A program made the translations under genes and the position numbers. Shown in pieces: positions 51,782 to 64,000 of a DNA stretch of 64,000 nucleotides (the first letter of the stretch is position 1; each line of letters opens with the position of its first letter). The notes below the pieces were generated by a model. The model made no database searches and had not been told where the DNA came from. It saw only the letters and a list, made by a program, of their open reading frames with translations. This stretch comes from Bugula neritina (lineage: Eukaryota > Bryozoa > Gymnolaemata > Cheilostomatida > Bugulidae), in contig OZ037765.1 in NCBI GenBank assembly GCA_964035545.1, forward strand, positions 23,562,004 through 23,626,003. Reading direction: 5' to 3'.

Positions 51782-54700
51782 CTGCAGCATCACAATATTG
51801 TATGCAACTCACTATAACTTGCAGATATATATAATAGTGAACATAACTTGATCATTACATCTACTAAATTTAGTTGAAAACTTATTTACAAACCTGGAGA
51901 ATACAAATTTCACTACAATATTGAACACTGCATACCTTGCTGCTGACCTTTAACCTCGTGAAATCTTTGAAAAGCATTCCTTTCAGCATTGACTTTGTTG
52001 GCCTCATCTTTCTTGTACAACACGGCAGAGTCTTAGAATATAAAACATTATTGACAGCTCATTAGTTGCCTTCTGGGAGAATAACCAGGTCAGATGGAAC
52101 ATTACTAATATACAGGCAGAGTTCCTATCGTAGTATAGAGTGCAGATAGCCTGGACACAAGGGTATATGCAGTGTTCTTTCTGCAGGTCATACAACCAGA
52201 TAGTAATAATATTACAGTTGGTAAGAATACCTGAAGCAGTGAAAACTCTTCTGGGTTCAGCAAGCTGTTGAGTTGCTCTGGTACTGTTGGTAGGAGTGGA
52301 TGGGGTGGGGCACATTACCGCAACATCTTTTAGTCGCTTTTCAGTGGGCCGAGGGGCGGGTACTGGACGAGCTGATTGGTTGTTATTACGATTATACTCG
52401 AGTAGCTTCTTCCCTTGCTCAATGCATGGCACGGGGAGACCAGTGGGAGTGACAGGTCGAGTTGCACTACACACAGAGGAAACGTCGGGCTCAGCCTCTT
52501 TCTCACCTCTTACATATTTATTGGCACATTTCATGTCGCCCTGAAAATGGTAAATTGGTAAATGTGAATTTTGTGGAAAAATATCTCTGTTATAGCAATT
52601 TAAGGGAGCCAAGAAATTTCATTTGAATATAACCAGCATTCAGTCAGAGCAATTGAAAGCATCAAGTAGTAAGCCAAGCATACAAAATTCAAAAAATGAT
52701 TAAGTATCCAACAAAATAACAGACAATTTGACAAAGAAACTTTACAGGAATTTATTTACTTCACACAATGAAATGAACGCAAGCCGGTAATGATATGTAG
52801 CTGCTATAATGTTGATTAATGAGGTGACAAAAACATATTTACACGAGCCGATTCATTTTATATTAACACATTTTCTATCCAAAATTTACATTTACGACAA
52901 CAAAGCAATTCATCACTATTTTTAGGGATTTTGAAACAGCGTTTAGTCATATCCATGATTAAAATTATAGATTCTTTACACTTAATTTTATACACATGCT
53001 GTAACATTCACAAAAACAAGAAAAAAAATCGTAGCTTCTTTATTCGATAATATTTAAATATTTCTGTAGTTAACAAAGACCATTCTAATAATACAAAACC
53101 ACAGCATTAAAAACAACTTTCGATATATTTAAGCCATCCAATCTCATAATATGTTGGCAAAAGTTCATTGAAGCACTATTAAAAAATTTAGAAACAATGA
53201 TTCGTTATGTCAGGAATTCCCTCCTCCCTTATCGTACATATGTACTAATCAGAAGCGCTACCACAAACCACATTTTTAAGGCACACAGAATGTCCTCCAA
53301 AGTAAAACTGTGTTTGAATGACGAGCATGTAGCAAGTTTACAAAAGTGCATCAATAAAAAGCTTGTCAGCATCTGTTGAGAGAAGTATATATACACAGTA
53401 TGCTGAAATCACTGTCTATCCATTCACAGCGCTAAGTCATGTCTGCAAAGTCAATCACGCAGTGACTTATAAGAAAGACGCAGTGACCGGCTTTGAATCT
53501 ATGACTTGATCGAGTTTTTGATGTGTGAAACAACAGTGAAAAGTTGAACATTAAGAGTTGATTGAAAAACTGAGCTTATTTCATGCAGTGACTCTTAGTA
53601 CACTTATTACTTTTGGCTGGCCTAGTGGTGCAGTAGTTCTATTCTGACTGCATGCAAATCATCAACTGCATATTATTTCAACTTGCACTTTAGTTAGTTT
53701 GAAACAAACTTGAAAATGCCACTAAATGGCTATAAATAGAAACGACAGCTTACTTTAGCAGCACGCTTGGCATTTCGCTTTCTCTCACATTTGCTGCACG
53801 CAGAGTCATCACTGGATGCTGCCACAGTTGTGGTAGAATTTGTCTCAGTCAGCAAATCTTCTTGCCTTCTAACATAAACAACAAAAAGCAGTTACAGTCT
53901 AGTTGGGTAAATTAATATGCTATGGGCTATGAAATGTAATCCTCAGTTATCACGTCTTCATGCAATAACATATAAAACTATAAAAGTGCATATACTATTC
54001 ATGTTATCACTACTCTCTGAGAAATTGCATCTAATCCATTACCTTTGCTGTTCAATTCTTTCCATAAGTTTCTTATATTTATATTTGTCAGGTTTTTCAG
54101 TAGCCGCATTAGTTCTAGAGTAAAATATAGATACTGCCACACATGTGTTTATAGTGAATAAATAATATACTCTGTAAATATTCAACCACTGCAACCAGAA
54201 AGTCTTTACAAAGAATACATAAACGCAGCAGCGGAAAACGTCAGTGCAACACTTACGCAGACTTGGATTTGCTAACAAGATGCCCCAGTGGATTCTTCAA
54301 CAAACTTTTCAACTTTTTCATTCGATTTTCGTCAAAAACTTCAGAGCTGGCAGATGTTGCAGAAGTGCTACTTTCATTAATTTCAGAAGGAAGTTTTTGC
54401 TTTCTCTGCAAGAGATAACTTGAAGTAATTTAAATAAATCATTAACAAAAAGCCCAGGTGAGTACACCTACAAAGTCTACGTCTTCATCCCCCAGGCAGC
54501 TGCACAAAATTAAAAGTAAATATTTCTGACATAAATAAAAATTCCTAACATTAAAAGCATATGGATTTAAAAAGACTGAATGTATTTGATGTAGAGTTAA
54601 TAACTTGACTACCTTGCTGATTCTCTGCCAGGCTAAGTTGAGTTCACGACCTTTCACCTCATCTTCAGCTCTCATGAGTTCCTCACGCAGAATATGGTAT

Positions 54701-57700
54701 GTCATCAGCCTATCATTTACTGCGTAGGTCAATCGAGAGCTGTTGACAATTAAATCATAACTCAATATTTTTTTATACGTAATAATATAACTTTTAATAT
54801 AAAAAGTTAAGGAATAATATTTAAAATTATGTTTAAAGATGAAAAATATAATTGACACTTTGTAATTTAGCATTTAGTGACCACCCTGCTGAAAATGTAT
54901 GCTAGGAAGAAACGAGAGTATACTATAGGAAGCCTTAATCTCATTCAAATTCTCATTATTGCACAGTTAAACCATGAGTTCAGCACATGAAATTCCACAA
55001 TCAGGAATCATTAGCAAGACATGAAAATATTTTGCAAAGTTTAGAACTAAAAATATTTTTAGCTGATTCAAAGAAAAGAAATATGTTTGAATTAATTCTT
55101 TAGTTAATGAATGACAGACAAGCCAAAACATGTGCAACACACATTGCTACTGGCTAAGTAACCAAATATTAAACAGCTACATCCTTATAAATTTTAGCTA
55201 CAGTGAATAGTGATTCAATGTGAAAAATGATTATTCTACCTAAAATCTGGAGAGGTCTTTGAATCTACACGCTCTAGAGGTCGTACTGAATGAGTGTGCT
55301 GCGGACTGAAAGATCTGCTGTGAGGAGGTGAATGGCTTCTTCTTTGTGATTGGTCAATAGGTGTGGAGGGGTTCGACCCTCGAGGAAGTGGCTCCACTCT
55401 TTCTGGAGAATGATGATGGGACACATTCAAGATGCCTAATCCACCCTCTATGAGTCTTTGCTTGAGTTTAGCTGCCCTCTCTAAAGAACTTTCCTTTAAT
55501 TCAGCAACTCTTTCCAGCTTACTATAGTCTATTGTATTACCATAATCTGCCTGTTGGTCTCCTGCCCAAGCTCTAGTAGCGGCGCGAGACTTATAAGCTG
55601 AACCTAAATATAAAAATGGAAAATTCTATAACGGAAATCTAAAAGCATTATAAAATATCAGCAGCATTAGAGAAGAGTGTAGGAGTTTTAACACTGAGAA
55701 GTTTAAAACTTAACAAAAACAAAACAATAAGCAAGTTCTTGCATAAATATTGTTGCTGAAACCATTTCAAATCTTGGCATGAAAAATAAAATTACAAAAT
55801 ACCCCGCCCTGTAGGCTGTATCTATCAAAACAGTATTTTCATAATATTTTCCAGGTCAAAAACCCTCTAAGACAAGGCTACACTAATAAATTGTACACTA
55901 TTAAAAACTGCACTGTTAATTTTGCCAGTATATTCTGCACGATAGTGAGTTAAGGCATTCCTACCATCTGATCGGTCCATTCGTTTTGAATTTCCAGGAG
56001 AGGAGTAAAAGTCTAAAGGTATTGAACGATCAGTTTCAACTGGCTTATGACCAGGATGCTTCATATCTGTATTATCTGTATTATAGTCTTGTCGGCCAGT
56101 AACTTCTGTTATCTGAATATTCTCTATGCTGTGGTGTGTATTCTGGTTCAGAGGTGTAGGACTGGCATTTTCAAGTGGCCGGATTTCATCCTTTGGAGAT
56201 ATTGACTTACGCTCTGCGAAAAGTTGCAGGATTGTTGGGAATAACTTACTGAAGCTGATCATTATTAGCACCTTTGTTGTTCTAGGTTATTGTTAAACAG
56301 GCAACTTAGTCAGGAATGACCTAGCTTAAAAGTCACATAATCATAATATTTTATAAAAAATAAACATAAAAAAGTTTGGAAATAAATGTGTTTTGAATTT
56401 AAATTTGGTGCAGCTGTACAATAAGTGCAACATAAATTGCATCATGCATATTTCAGATATGAATTTTAAACTTTTGACTGGCTTGTCCAAACAGTAAACA
56501 TGTGTTTATATAACAGATGATTACAAATGCTTCACCTGTATGTCATTTAAGAAAATACAGTTTAAAAGCATGTACCCGTGTCAGACTCAAAACAATAATT
56601 GTTCATATTTTTTGTAACAAAACACTACCTTTTTATCACCTTGATTGATACACAAAAGAACAAAACCATTTTTGATGATTTAACAAGTAAATAACTGTGC
56701 AAGCACAAATTAATCAATACACTTATATGATAACTTATCCCATGACATGGAGCTTACAACTCCTCAGGTAATTAATTTTTTTAATCTACTTTAAGGTTTT
56801 GTTTAAAAATTATTCAAGTATTGCTTAAGCTTGCATTTGGTGTGAAATTCACCTTGATGTCTCTCTAGAATTCTCTCTCTGATCTGATTTCCTCTGAGAA
56901 GAGCTCTTTCTGCTCTGCCTACAACTGAAGGTCTCAGCTTTTCCCCTTCTCTTTCCACCACATTCCCATGACTAAGAGACGTATTGGGAGAAATAGAATG
57001 CCTGGTACTTGCTTTCAAACTCCTTGTGCCTTCAACATATATTAAATTCAAGTTATGATATTTAGCCTATATTACAAATGCAACAACATCACTAAGCTTT
57101 GCACAGCTTAATTAATAGTTGTTTGTTAAAGAGACTAATTAGTTACTTGCAAAAAGTGCTGCTTATTATTTTTACATTGCATATGGTGCGAAGAGTTTAA
57201 AGCAGCCAAACTTTTCTACAAAAACCCCCAAAAATAACATAAAACAAATCTAAACCCCACTATTTTACAAGCTCTAGCTTATGAACAATGCGGGAACTTG
57301 TATATAGAAGGGAAGAGTGTAATTATCCTCTAATACACCTCATGGCATACCATAAATACCAGGAGATTTAGTCACAGGGTCTTTCCTAGACCCAAGAGCA
57401 TCCTTAGGCAGGTTTGGAGGTTGAGCATCATCTGAACCAATGTGTGTGCTTTCAACTGTGGTGGCTACAGACTCCCTGCCACTCCTCGGTGATCTATAGA
57501 AACAACACCATGAAGATGGTCATTTCATTTCATGAGCAAAATTTTGTCCTTTTAATATAAATAACTTTATATAATTCTTGTAATAAATTTATTGAGAAAC
57601 TTATCGAAGAATCTATTATATTCTATTCCTAATTCCCACATTTGCCAGCCCTATCAAATACGTATTTACACAAAATGCCTGTAAACTACATACATTGTTC

Positions 57701-60700
57701 CTACTTTTTTTATAAACAAAAAACCGCACTGAGTATAATGCAACATTACAAGGAAGACAATTACTAATGGCTCTTTAAAACACAAATTTATTGGGAACTA
57801 AAAGTTAATAATACATTTTAATAATATTCTAATTTGAAAAAAAATCAAGCTGCTCTATTCTGCCCCTGAACTCAAAACATATGTGGGTCATATGAGAATT
57901 TGATTTGCTATGCTTAATAGGCAGCATTCAGAACTAAATTTTAAAATCAATCTTTTATAACTAAAATATTCTGCAACAACCAGAAGAAAAAGAAATGAAC
58001 TAAAGAAAAAGAAATGAAATTATTTAAAAAAAAAGAAACTGCTTACATATTTCGATCCCTGCTTTTAGCCCTTTCATATCTGGACTCTGTGTGAGACCTA
58101 CCAGAGTCCCTAATTGGCGAGTAAGCAACTCGAGACCCTGAAGTACGCCTGCCAGGAGTTTTCTCACTTGTACGTTGGGCCAACCTTTCAGCTAAAACTT
58201 CTTGAGCTCTAAACACAGTAGTTTTACATAATATATCCAGATGAGTTCTACATCTATTTACAGTGGCTCTACGTCCACTTACAGTGGCTCTACGTCTACT
58301 CACAGTGGTTCTACATCTACTTACAGTGGCTCTACATCTACTTACAGTAGCTCTAAGTCTACTTACAGTGGCTCTACATCTACTTACAGTGGTTCTACAT
58401 CTACTTACAGTGGTTCTACATCTACTTACAGTGATTTAAAATCTCTACACATCTATACTTTCATAATCCAATAAACCCAAATGTTTCAACAAAAAGAATT
58501 CATAATAACAATTATTACATAACATAAAAACAAAAATATCTGATTCAGCCAAATTATTATGTAGGATAAACAAAATTTTGTACCTGTTAAATGTCTTGAA
58601 CGGGTCACGTTTCACTGGAGAGATGCCTATGTTAAAAGATTCTTCATTATCTCTTCTTGCGGGAGGCGAATACTTTCGCAAGTTATAATTGGGCAGTTTT
58701 TCAATCGGAGATTGGGGAGCTGTGGGTTTGATGACATCAGCCAAGTAATCATTATTAGCCCTAGAAAAACAAGTTTGTGAACTAATCAAAAGAACAGAAA
58801 AGAGATTGAAACAGTTGAAGATTTCAAAATCCAAATGTGGCACAATCAATAAGCTATCTTCTTTAAAATTTGTGAAAATATTAAATTAAAATAAACCAAC
58901 TTTTTAGTGATATAAGAAACTATTTACATTAAATAAGTTATTTTATACACACAATGTTGCTGTTCAATGCAAGGATGCAGCAGCTTAATTTTATATAGCA
59001 GTGGGTTTTACAATATAGTTGTTCACTTGCACATCAAAATTCTGAAAAGAGATCAAAAATTAAATTAGCTGTCAGGTCAAAGCACTCTATGAATGATCTA
59101 CAAAGCCTACTGACCTAGTGTTGTCATCATTGGCTAGAGGGCTGTGTTCTGGCCGGTCAAAGGTCACAGCACTAGCATCTTCATAATGGATCCTGTGCTG
59201 AGGAGGCACTTCATTCAGGGCGCTGAGTACCATGAACTCTATTCTATCCAGTCTCTTGGATACCAACGACTGTGTTTCTTCTAGAATTCGTAACAAGACA
59301 AAACTGCCGACATTTAATGAAAAGCGACCTTGGCAATCGAATTTTTCAACTTATAATATGAATTTAATAATAATAACAGTATAAATAATAACAATAACAG
59401 TATAAATGATAACAAAGCTGTAGAGCTGTACCTTCGGAAACAGTTCCAGAAGGAAGCTTGCTGGGCAGATGTCTAGAAGTTGACGGACTCGAATGTTTAT
59501 AAGAAGTCAACTCTTGTCTTGTTCCAATGGGAGAATGGTTACCGTCTGTGAGATTGATTAGCTCTTCGTGTGTGTTTCCTGTTGTACTCAATCTACATGT
59601 ATAAGAGAGAACCTTCTACCTGCATCTATTCGCTGATCCCTGCATAGCTATATATAACTAATACCCAGTTCAATAAATAAACAAGCTATAGAGAGTTGCT
59701 TCAAGCCTAATCAAACATCTTCACACATACCATAAGTTCATGACTGTAAATTAAAGCATTTTACTGATACATCTACTCATTATTAATTACGATAACCTAC
59801 TACTGTGCAAATTTAGTTTAAAAAAGAGAAGGGCTAAAAGCAAATTTTAATAATTAGTTGAGAAACAACTAAATATTATACTACAAGAAGTTTTATTAGC
59901 ATCATTTACATTGTATGCTAGCAGATACTAAATGTTCAACTTTATCTCAACACGGTGTAGAAATCAAGTTTCAAAAATTGCCCACTATAACCTTTGTAAA
60001 GTAAAAAGCCAGTACAAAAAATATTTACTTGTAAATATTTTCTTTATTACATCTAAACTGACTTTTAATGATCAGATTGCTCTTTTTGTTGTTTCCATTG
60101 GAAAACACTTTTAAATTAATTGAATCTCGACTAACTGGAGAAAAGGTAAATAAGTAGATAGTATCTATATTGGGTATCATGTTCTACACAGTTCATTGTT
60201 TACCTGCTAGGACTGTGTGTATCACAGGCAGAGTCATTTACTACGCTGGACTTCTTCAAGCCAGAGTAATATTCTTCAGCTGCTTGTTCAAGAACTTTAC
60301 GGCTGGACTCGTCCAAATATTTAGAATTTATGCCACTAGTGAAAAGCAAACTTGTTATAAAAGCATACAAGTAAGTTTCATGCAAACTAACTTTAATAAA
60401 ATACTTATGGGCAAATATTTGTTCTATATTTGGGAATATTTCTCACCTAGTCTCAGAGTATGAAGAAGTTGAGCTAGCTCGATCAGACGGTGAAGTTTTT
60501 GCATCTCTGTACATAGGAGAGGTTGACTTTATTCTAGAGGTCGACTTTTTAAAACTATGAGGAGTCCTTCTTGAGAGATCACTACGCGGAGTAAGACAAC
60601 TTGGCGACAAGTACTTGTCAAGATATGAACAATCATCATCGATTTTTTCATTTTCAAACTTGGTTGGTTCTTTGTGCGCACCCAAGTAGCTTTCTGATCT

Positions 60701-63612
60701 TTCCAGTACTTCAGACACACGTTTATCAAGTTTGTCTTGTGACAATCGTCCACTAGATGCTGTATCTTCACTCTGCTCGCCCAACGCAGCCCGAGGGGAA
60801 GAAGAAGTAAAATCATGTTTAGAGCTGACAGTATCATTGAAAGCCAACTTGGGAATGTTTTCTGATGACAGGCTAAGGATGGCAGATACCCGCTGGGCCA
60901 GGTCAGGTGACAGCACGAGCTGGGCAGACATGTTGGGTGAGAGTTTGCTGTCGTGAAGAGACTGGGGCAGAGCGGTATACTCTGTAGCAGAGCTAACTCT
61001 GCTGTGTTGTTCGCGAGGACTAGGCTGAAGCCGAGAACTGTTATGCGAGCTCAGCCCCCGAGGAGTGGATTTAGAACTAGTTTCTGACTGAATAGTTGAA
61101 CGCTCATGCTTTTTCCGCTCTTCTGCTAAACTTCTTTCCAGTTCTAGTGATCTTTCACTCATATCAATCAAAGGTGACAAATGGCGCTTGTGGTCAAATG
61201 CATTGGATGCAATGGAGTTGAACACAGTAGTTGAACCAACAGAAGAGGCACCTGCAAGTGTATTTCATACAATCTTATCATTCCATAACCGAACATGAAA
61301 CACAGCAAACAACAGCAATTACCATAAAAGAACTGAAAAAGTGTTCAACCAAAAATTTTTAAAAAAAGGTTAAAATTTAAAAGAAAACCAAAATTATGAA
61401 CAACTTAAATTTAAAAGTTTATAGCCCAGATAACTCTTAAAAAACAAACTGGAAAATTGCTAAATACTAAACACAGACAGGGTAGTATTTTACCAACTAC
61501 ATTTACCTTGAAAAGACGTGAAATCTGCAAAAAATGACATGTTTGTTCTATAAAACTCGATAAAATTAATAACACGATACAATTTTAAGATTGGAAGAGT
61601 TATAGATAATACTCGTAATTGCTCAATACTAATATCCATGTTACGTATTTCTCAAGGAGCAATGGTAAAACTCAGAAAGCATACTATATGTGTATTGAGA
61701 ATACCTTCCAATACATTCTATATTAGCACCCTCGATAGAAACATTAACAGACTTTCCAAAAACCCACTCTTGCAATTTCAGGAATCTCTACAGGTAAGAG
61801 ATATTACATTACCGATGACATTTGTGCATTAGAAATACCTTCAGAGAGTTGTCTTCCATTGGAACACGTGCTTTTACAACTAGAGTAGGTACTCTTTACA
61901 CTTCGTTCATCCATCGCAGAGAATGAGCTCTTCCTAGTAGCACAGGTAATGTCTTCATCTAAAGTATCCTGTCCGTCATCGTACTTGAGAGTGTGCATGG
62001 TGTCCTCGCTCTGGCTGGTTAGGACAGCACCTGTGTCGCCTGTCATAGTGCCACCTGCTTCGCCTGCCACAGTGCCAATGTCATCCAATATCTTACACCT
62101 GGACTCTGGAGATATATAACCTGGCACATCCTGCAACAGTGAAAGCAGCTACAGATTTTCTAACAAACATTTATATTTAAATAACGAAACAAAACAATAC
62201 ACTAAGAAACTAATAGTGCAGCTTCAGTGCTACAAACCCATAAGAACGAAATGCAATTATTTAACTCAACAGTTTCAAAAAAAACAGAAATAAATATGAA
62301 AATGCAGTGCAAGAAAAAGCTTACATACTTACAGAGGATTTGTACTATAATAAAATTGAATGAAATTTAGAAAAAAATTCTACATTTATGTACATCAGCC
62401 CATTACACTAGATCAATAATTTGCATTCAAAATAAATGTTTTCATTTTATTTCTATGAACTTAAAATACTGGCTAATCAACTTTTTTAAAAACTTTTTTA
62501 ACCTCATTTAGTTCTAATAAATAATAATTGTTTGGTAGTTAATAGTACCATTTGTGTATTGATTGTTTTTATTAATGTACTATTTTATGTGTAATAAAAT
62601 TAATAAACAACTGTTTTGTTAGTGGTACAATAATTCTGCAGTAAATTCGTATTCTTTGTATTATGGGAATAAAAGTATGACTTTGGCCTCTTCTGGTATT
62701 CAACTAGCTAAATGCGGTTGTTGATTTTCACAGTAGCTGAAATACAATGATTTACAGCTCATATCCTGCACAAAAAATTATCACTTCATAAAAGAAACAA
62801 CTCTGTCACCAAAAGTCAAAAGAATTTAAGGTTTAACCTTGAGAAATTGGCTGGTAGGTAATGATTCAACAAGCAGCTGTCTGTTTGAATACGCAACAGA
62901 AGTCGGCTGCCCAGATCGAGGTACGACTGGAGACACTTTCTCCATGTCATCATTTCTATGAGATTGAGACTTTGGTGACTGGCACACTATTTCTGCTGAG
63001 TTCGTATCCTGGTACAACACGCATAATCTTCATTATCATTTTTAGATTTGATAGCCATTTTCATTGGCATTGCTATATATACACAGTATTTCATACATTC
63101 ACTATGTAAATAAATAGGGTAATGTAGGTACATAACACTTGGCAATATGTTTCAGTAGCTTACACAATATACAAAAGTTTCTAAGAGTTGCTATGCACAA
63201 AATGCATATGCAAAAACTATCTGATAAATTAGCCGCAAATAAAAAAAAGTAGAATTAATCAGAAAAATCACGTGAAGCCAATATAATTCGTATGACTCAC
63301 TTCACTAAGCTCAGAGATGTGACTACATGAGTCTGCTGCTGTTGGTGGTGTTTGGGGTTGTTGATACCACCCATCTCCAACCTCGTTCTGACAAAACACA
63401 GAATACAATGGAAAGGTTGTATAATTGCTCTTGTACAATCCGCTTCAGGTAAACCAATAAATTACTAATATGATTGTAAGACTTAACTTTAACTCAATAG
63501 ATGAATAGAGTACCTACATTCAAATCTTCCTCAATTATTTCTGAGATGGCCTCATTTATCACATCCGAACTAAAGGATTCTGCTAGTTTATCCAAATCCA
63601 TTGGATGCCAGT
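45813..63612 (-). CDS. ALMS1: ALMS-motif centrosomal/ciliary protein (ALMS1-like), 5' end unclear
   Basis: Proteins with this C-terminal motif (ALMS1, CEP295, C10orf90) act at centrioles and ciliary bases. Exons, 5' to 3' on the - strand: 63612-63518, 63387-63301, 63008-62838, 62130-61839, 61251-60447, 60335-60204, 59592-59432, 59280-59115, 58760-58584, 58208-58047, 57493-57351, 57029-56853, 56213-55965, 55603-55240, 54739-54472, 54405-54257, 54114-54043, 53868-53754, 52540-52231, 52031-51936, 51781-51576, 51268-51106, 48767-48698, 47262-47163, 45896-45813. They close in frame to about 1603 visible residues. The protein is mostly Ser/Pro/Arg-rich and disordered, with short helices (LREELMRAEDEVKGREL). 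The end gives GLVWFVPYNNPRPW, EAFRAKNRKFVSSCRERQRQ, KRAIPKDEMYDR, VLPEV and ARVTN. These follow the order of vertebrate ALMS1, including its GxxWFxP...RPW element, so I favour ALMS1. The symbol is tentative. Confidence 0.84.
48378..48690 (-). repeat. 20-bp minisatellite, about 16 copies, abutting an ALMS-like splice donor
   Basis: The unit on the + strand is TGAGGGTGTAGAGTACTGAC. On the sense (-) strand each copy reads CAGTCAGTACTCTACACCCT. The donor of exon 48767-48698 (CAG|GTCAGTTTATACCCTC) lies directly at its edge and resembles a diverged unit. The 'VSTLHPQSVLYT' frame through it is not coding. Confidence 0.92.
54500..54612 (-). other. intron-like in-frame segment inside an ALMS-like exon
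   Basis: The 113 bases between AAG|GTAGTC (54613/54612) and TTTTGTGCAG|CTGCC (54500/54499) look like a small intron. The outer phases match only if the segment is kept: it is open throughout, and removing it would shift the frame into a stop. I therefore join 54739-54472 as one exon. Confidence 0.55.
58246..58438 (-). repeat. 21-bp minisatellite, about 9 copies, next to an ALMS-like acceptor
   Basis: The + strand unit is TCTACATCTACTTACAGTGG plus one base. On the sense (-) strand each unit contains CTGTAAGTAGATGTAGA, so it carries both a donor-like GTAAGT and an acceptor-like GTAG. It lies in the intron between exons 58760-58584 and 58208-58047, ending 38 bases before the acceptor. Confidence 0.92.
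60447..61251 (-). CDS. largest ALMS-like exon, Ser-rich
   Basis: This 805-base exon has acceptor TTGCAG and donor GTGAGA. It encodes a helix-prone stretch (LELERSLAEERKKHERS) and then a Ser/Arg/Pro-rich disordered region ending SPSDRASSTSSYSETR. It contains no tandem repeat like the large repeat block of vertebrate ALMS1. Confidence 0.85.
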
Positions 63613-64000
63613 CTAAAATGATAGCCAAACTTAATTTACACAACATATTAAAAAGATGTGTTTTTATTAATTCGTTTATTCCCACTAGATAGCTTTAATT
63701 TATGCAACAAAACCATGAAATTTTGAAAAATCTAGTTAATTTTTTAAGACTGAATAAAACCCAAGATGCTTCATCCGTTAGCTGAATAGTGAATACAAAT
63801 ATATGATATTGTACTGCAAAATGTGATAAATGAAAAAAGTTCATAAATAAAAGGAAGGGCTCACAAAGTACAATGTGATAGAAAAGAAGTAATGGAAAGC
63901 TTTAGCTAATTAATACTTCTAACTGCAATTCCACATGTGAATACACCTTTCAAGTTATCTCCTATGAGGTTTTTGACATCCCATAATTATGATGACACTG

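Noticed and set aside
58241-58474. + strand Ser/Thr/Tyr/Gly repeat protein
   Set aside because: The frame follows the 21-bp intronic minisatellite of the - strand gene. There is no gene context on the + strand.
63948-64000. Possible additional 5' exon of the ALMS-like gene ending at a GTGTAT donor at 63947
   Set aside because: The only phase-compatible frame hits a TAA at 63987-63989, with no convincing acceptor after it. A tiny exon cannot be excluded, but I cannot support it.

Overview
The window is metazoan nuclear DNA. It is AT-rich, and every gene is broken into many short exons by introns with GT...AG ends. The families present (a multidomain ArfGAP, an FGF-like ligand, an ALMS-motif centrosomal protein, a protease with cysteine-rich N-terminal modules) point to a bilaterian. 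A lophotrochozoan such as a bryozoan is my weak guess. I see no bacterial genes, no rRNA or tRNA and no CRISPR array.

Five protein-coding genes can be read. Four are on the + strand and one is on the - strand. (1) 492-12274: an ASAP-type ArfGAP (BAR, PH, ArfGAP, ankyrin, Ser/Thr/Asn-rich linker, SH3), cut at its 5' end by the window edge. (2) 13615-17387: a secreted chymotrypsin-fold serine protease of 461 residues with three six-cysteine modules before the catalytic domain. (3) 21117-33070: cytosolic Xaa-Pro aminopeptidase 1, complete, 20 exons and 617 residues, with all metal ligands present. (4) 38541-43255: a divergent FGF-like secreted factor, four exons and 240 residues. (5) 63612-45813 on the - strand: a centrosomal protein of about 1600 visible residues ending in an ALMS motif. 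It converges on the FGF gene, and its 5' end is beyond the window or unclear. In genes 2, 3 and 4 the reading frame closes exactly across all proposed splice junctions. Genes 1 and 5 close from their first visible exon.

The genes look functionally unrelated (Arf/cytoskeleton signalling, extracellular proteolysis, peptide turnover, growth-factor signalling, centriole/cilium), so this is ordinary genome neighbourhood rather than an operon or a pathway cluster. The repeat-rich part is 17.4-21.1 kb, downstream of the protease. It holds a duplicated 90-bp segment, a long imperfect hairpin built on ACT/AGT triplets, a pure triplet tract and a decayed non-LTR retrotransposon tail. Other structure includes a fold-back element in an ASAP intron (about 3.44-4.04 kb), three minisatellites lying close to splice sites (5.2, 48.4-48.7 and 58.2-58.4 kb), and a perfect hairpin followed by a T-run in an XPNPEP1 intron. 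The stretches 12.3-13.5, 33.1-38.5 and 43.3-45.8 kb hold no gene I can support.

The strongest leads for something new are the divergent FGF-like ligand, the compact ALMS-motif gene, the protease with three clip-like modules and a non-tryptic pocket, and the minisatellites whose units carry splice-site-like sequence. I found no evidence for an entirely new system.
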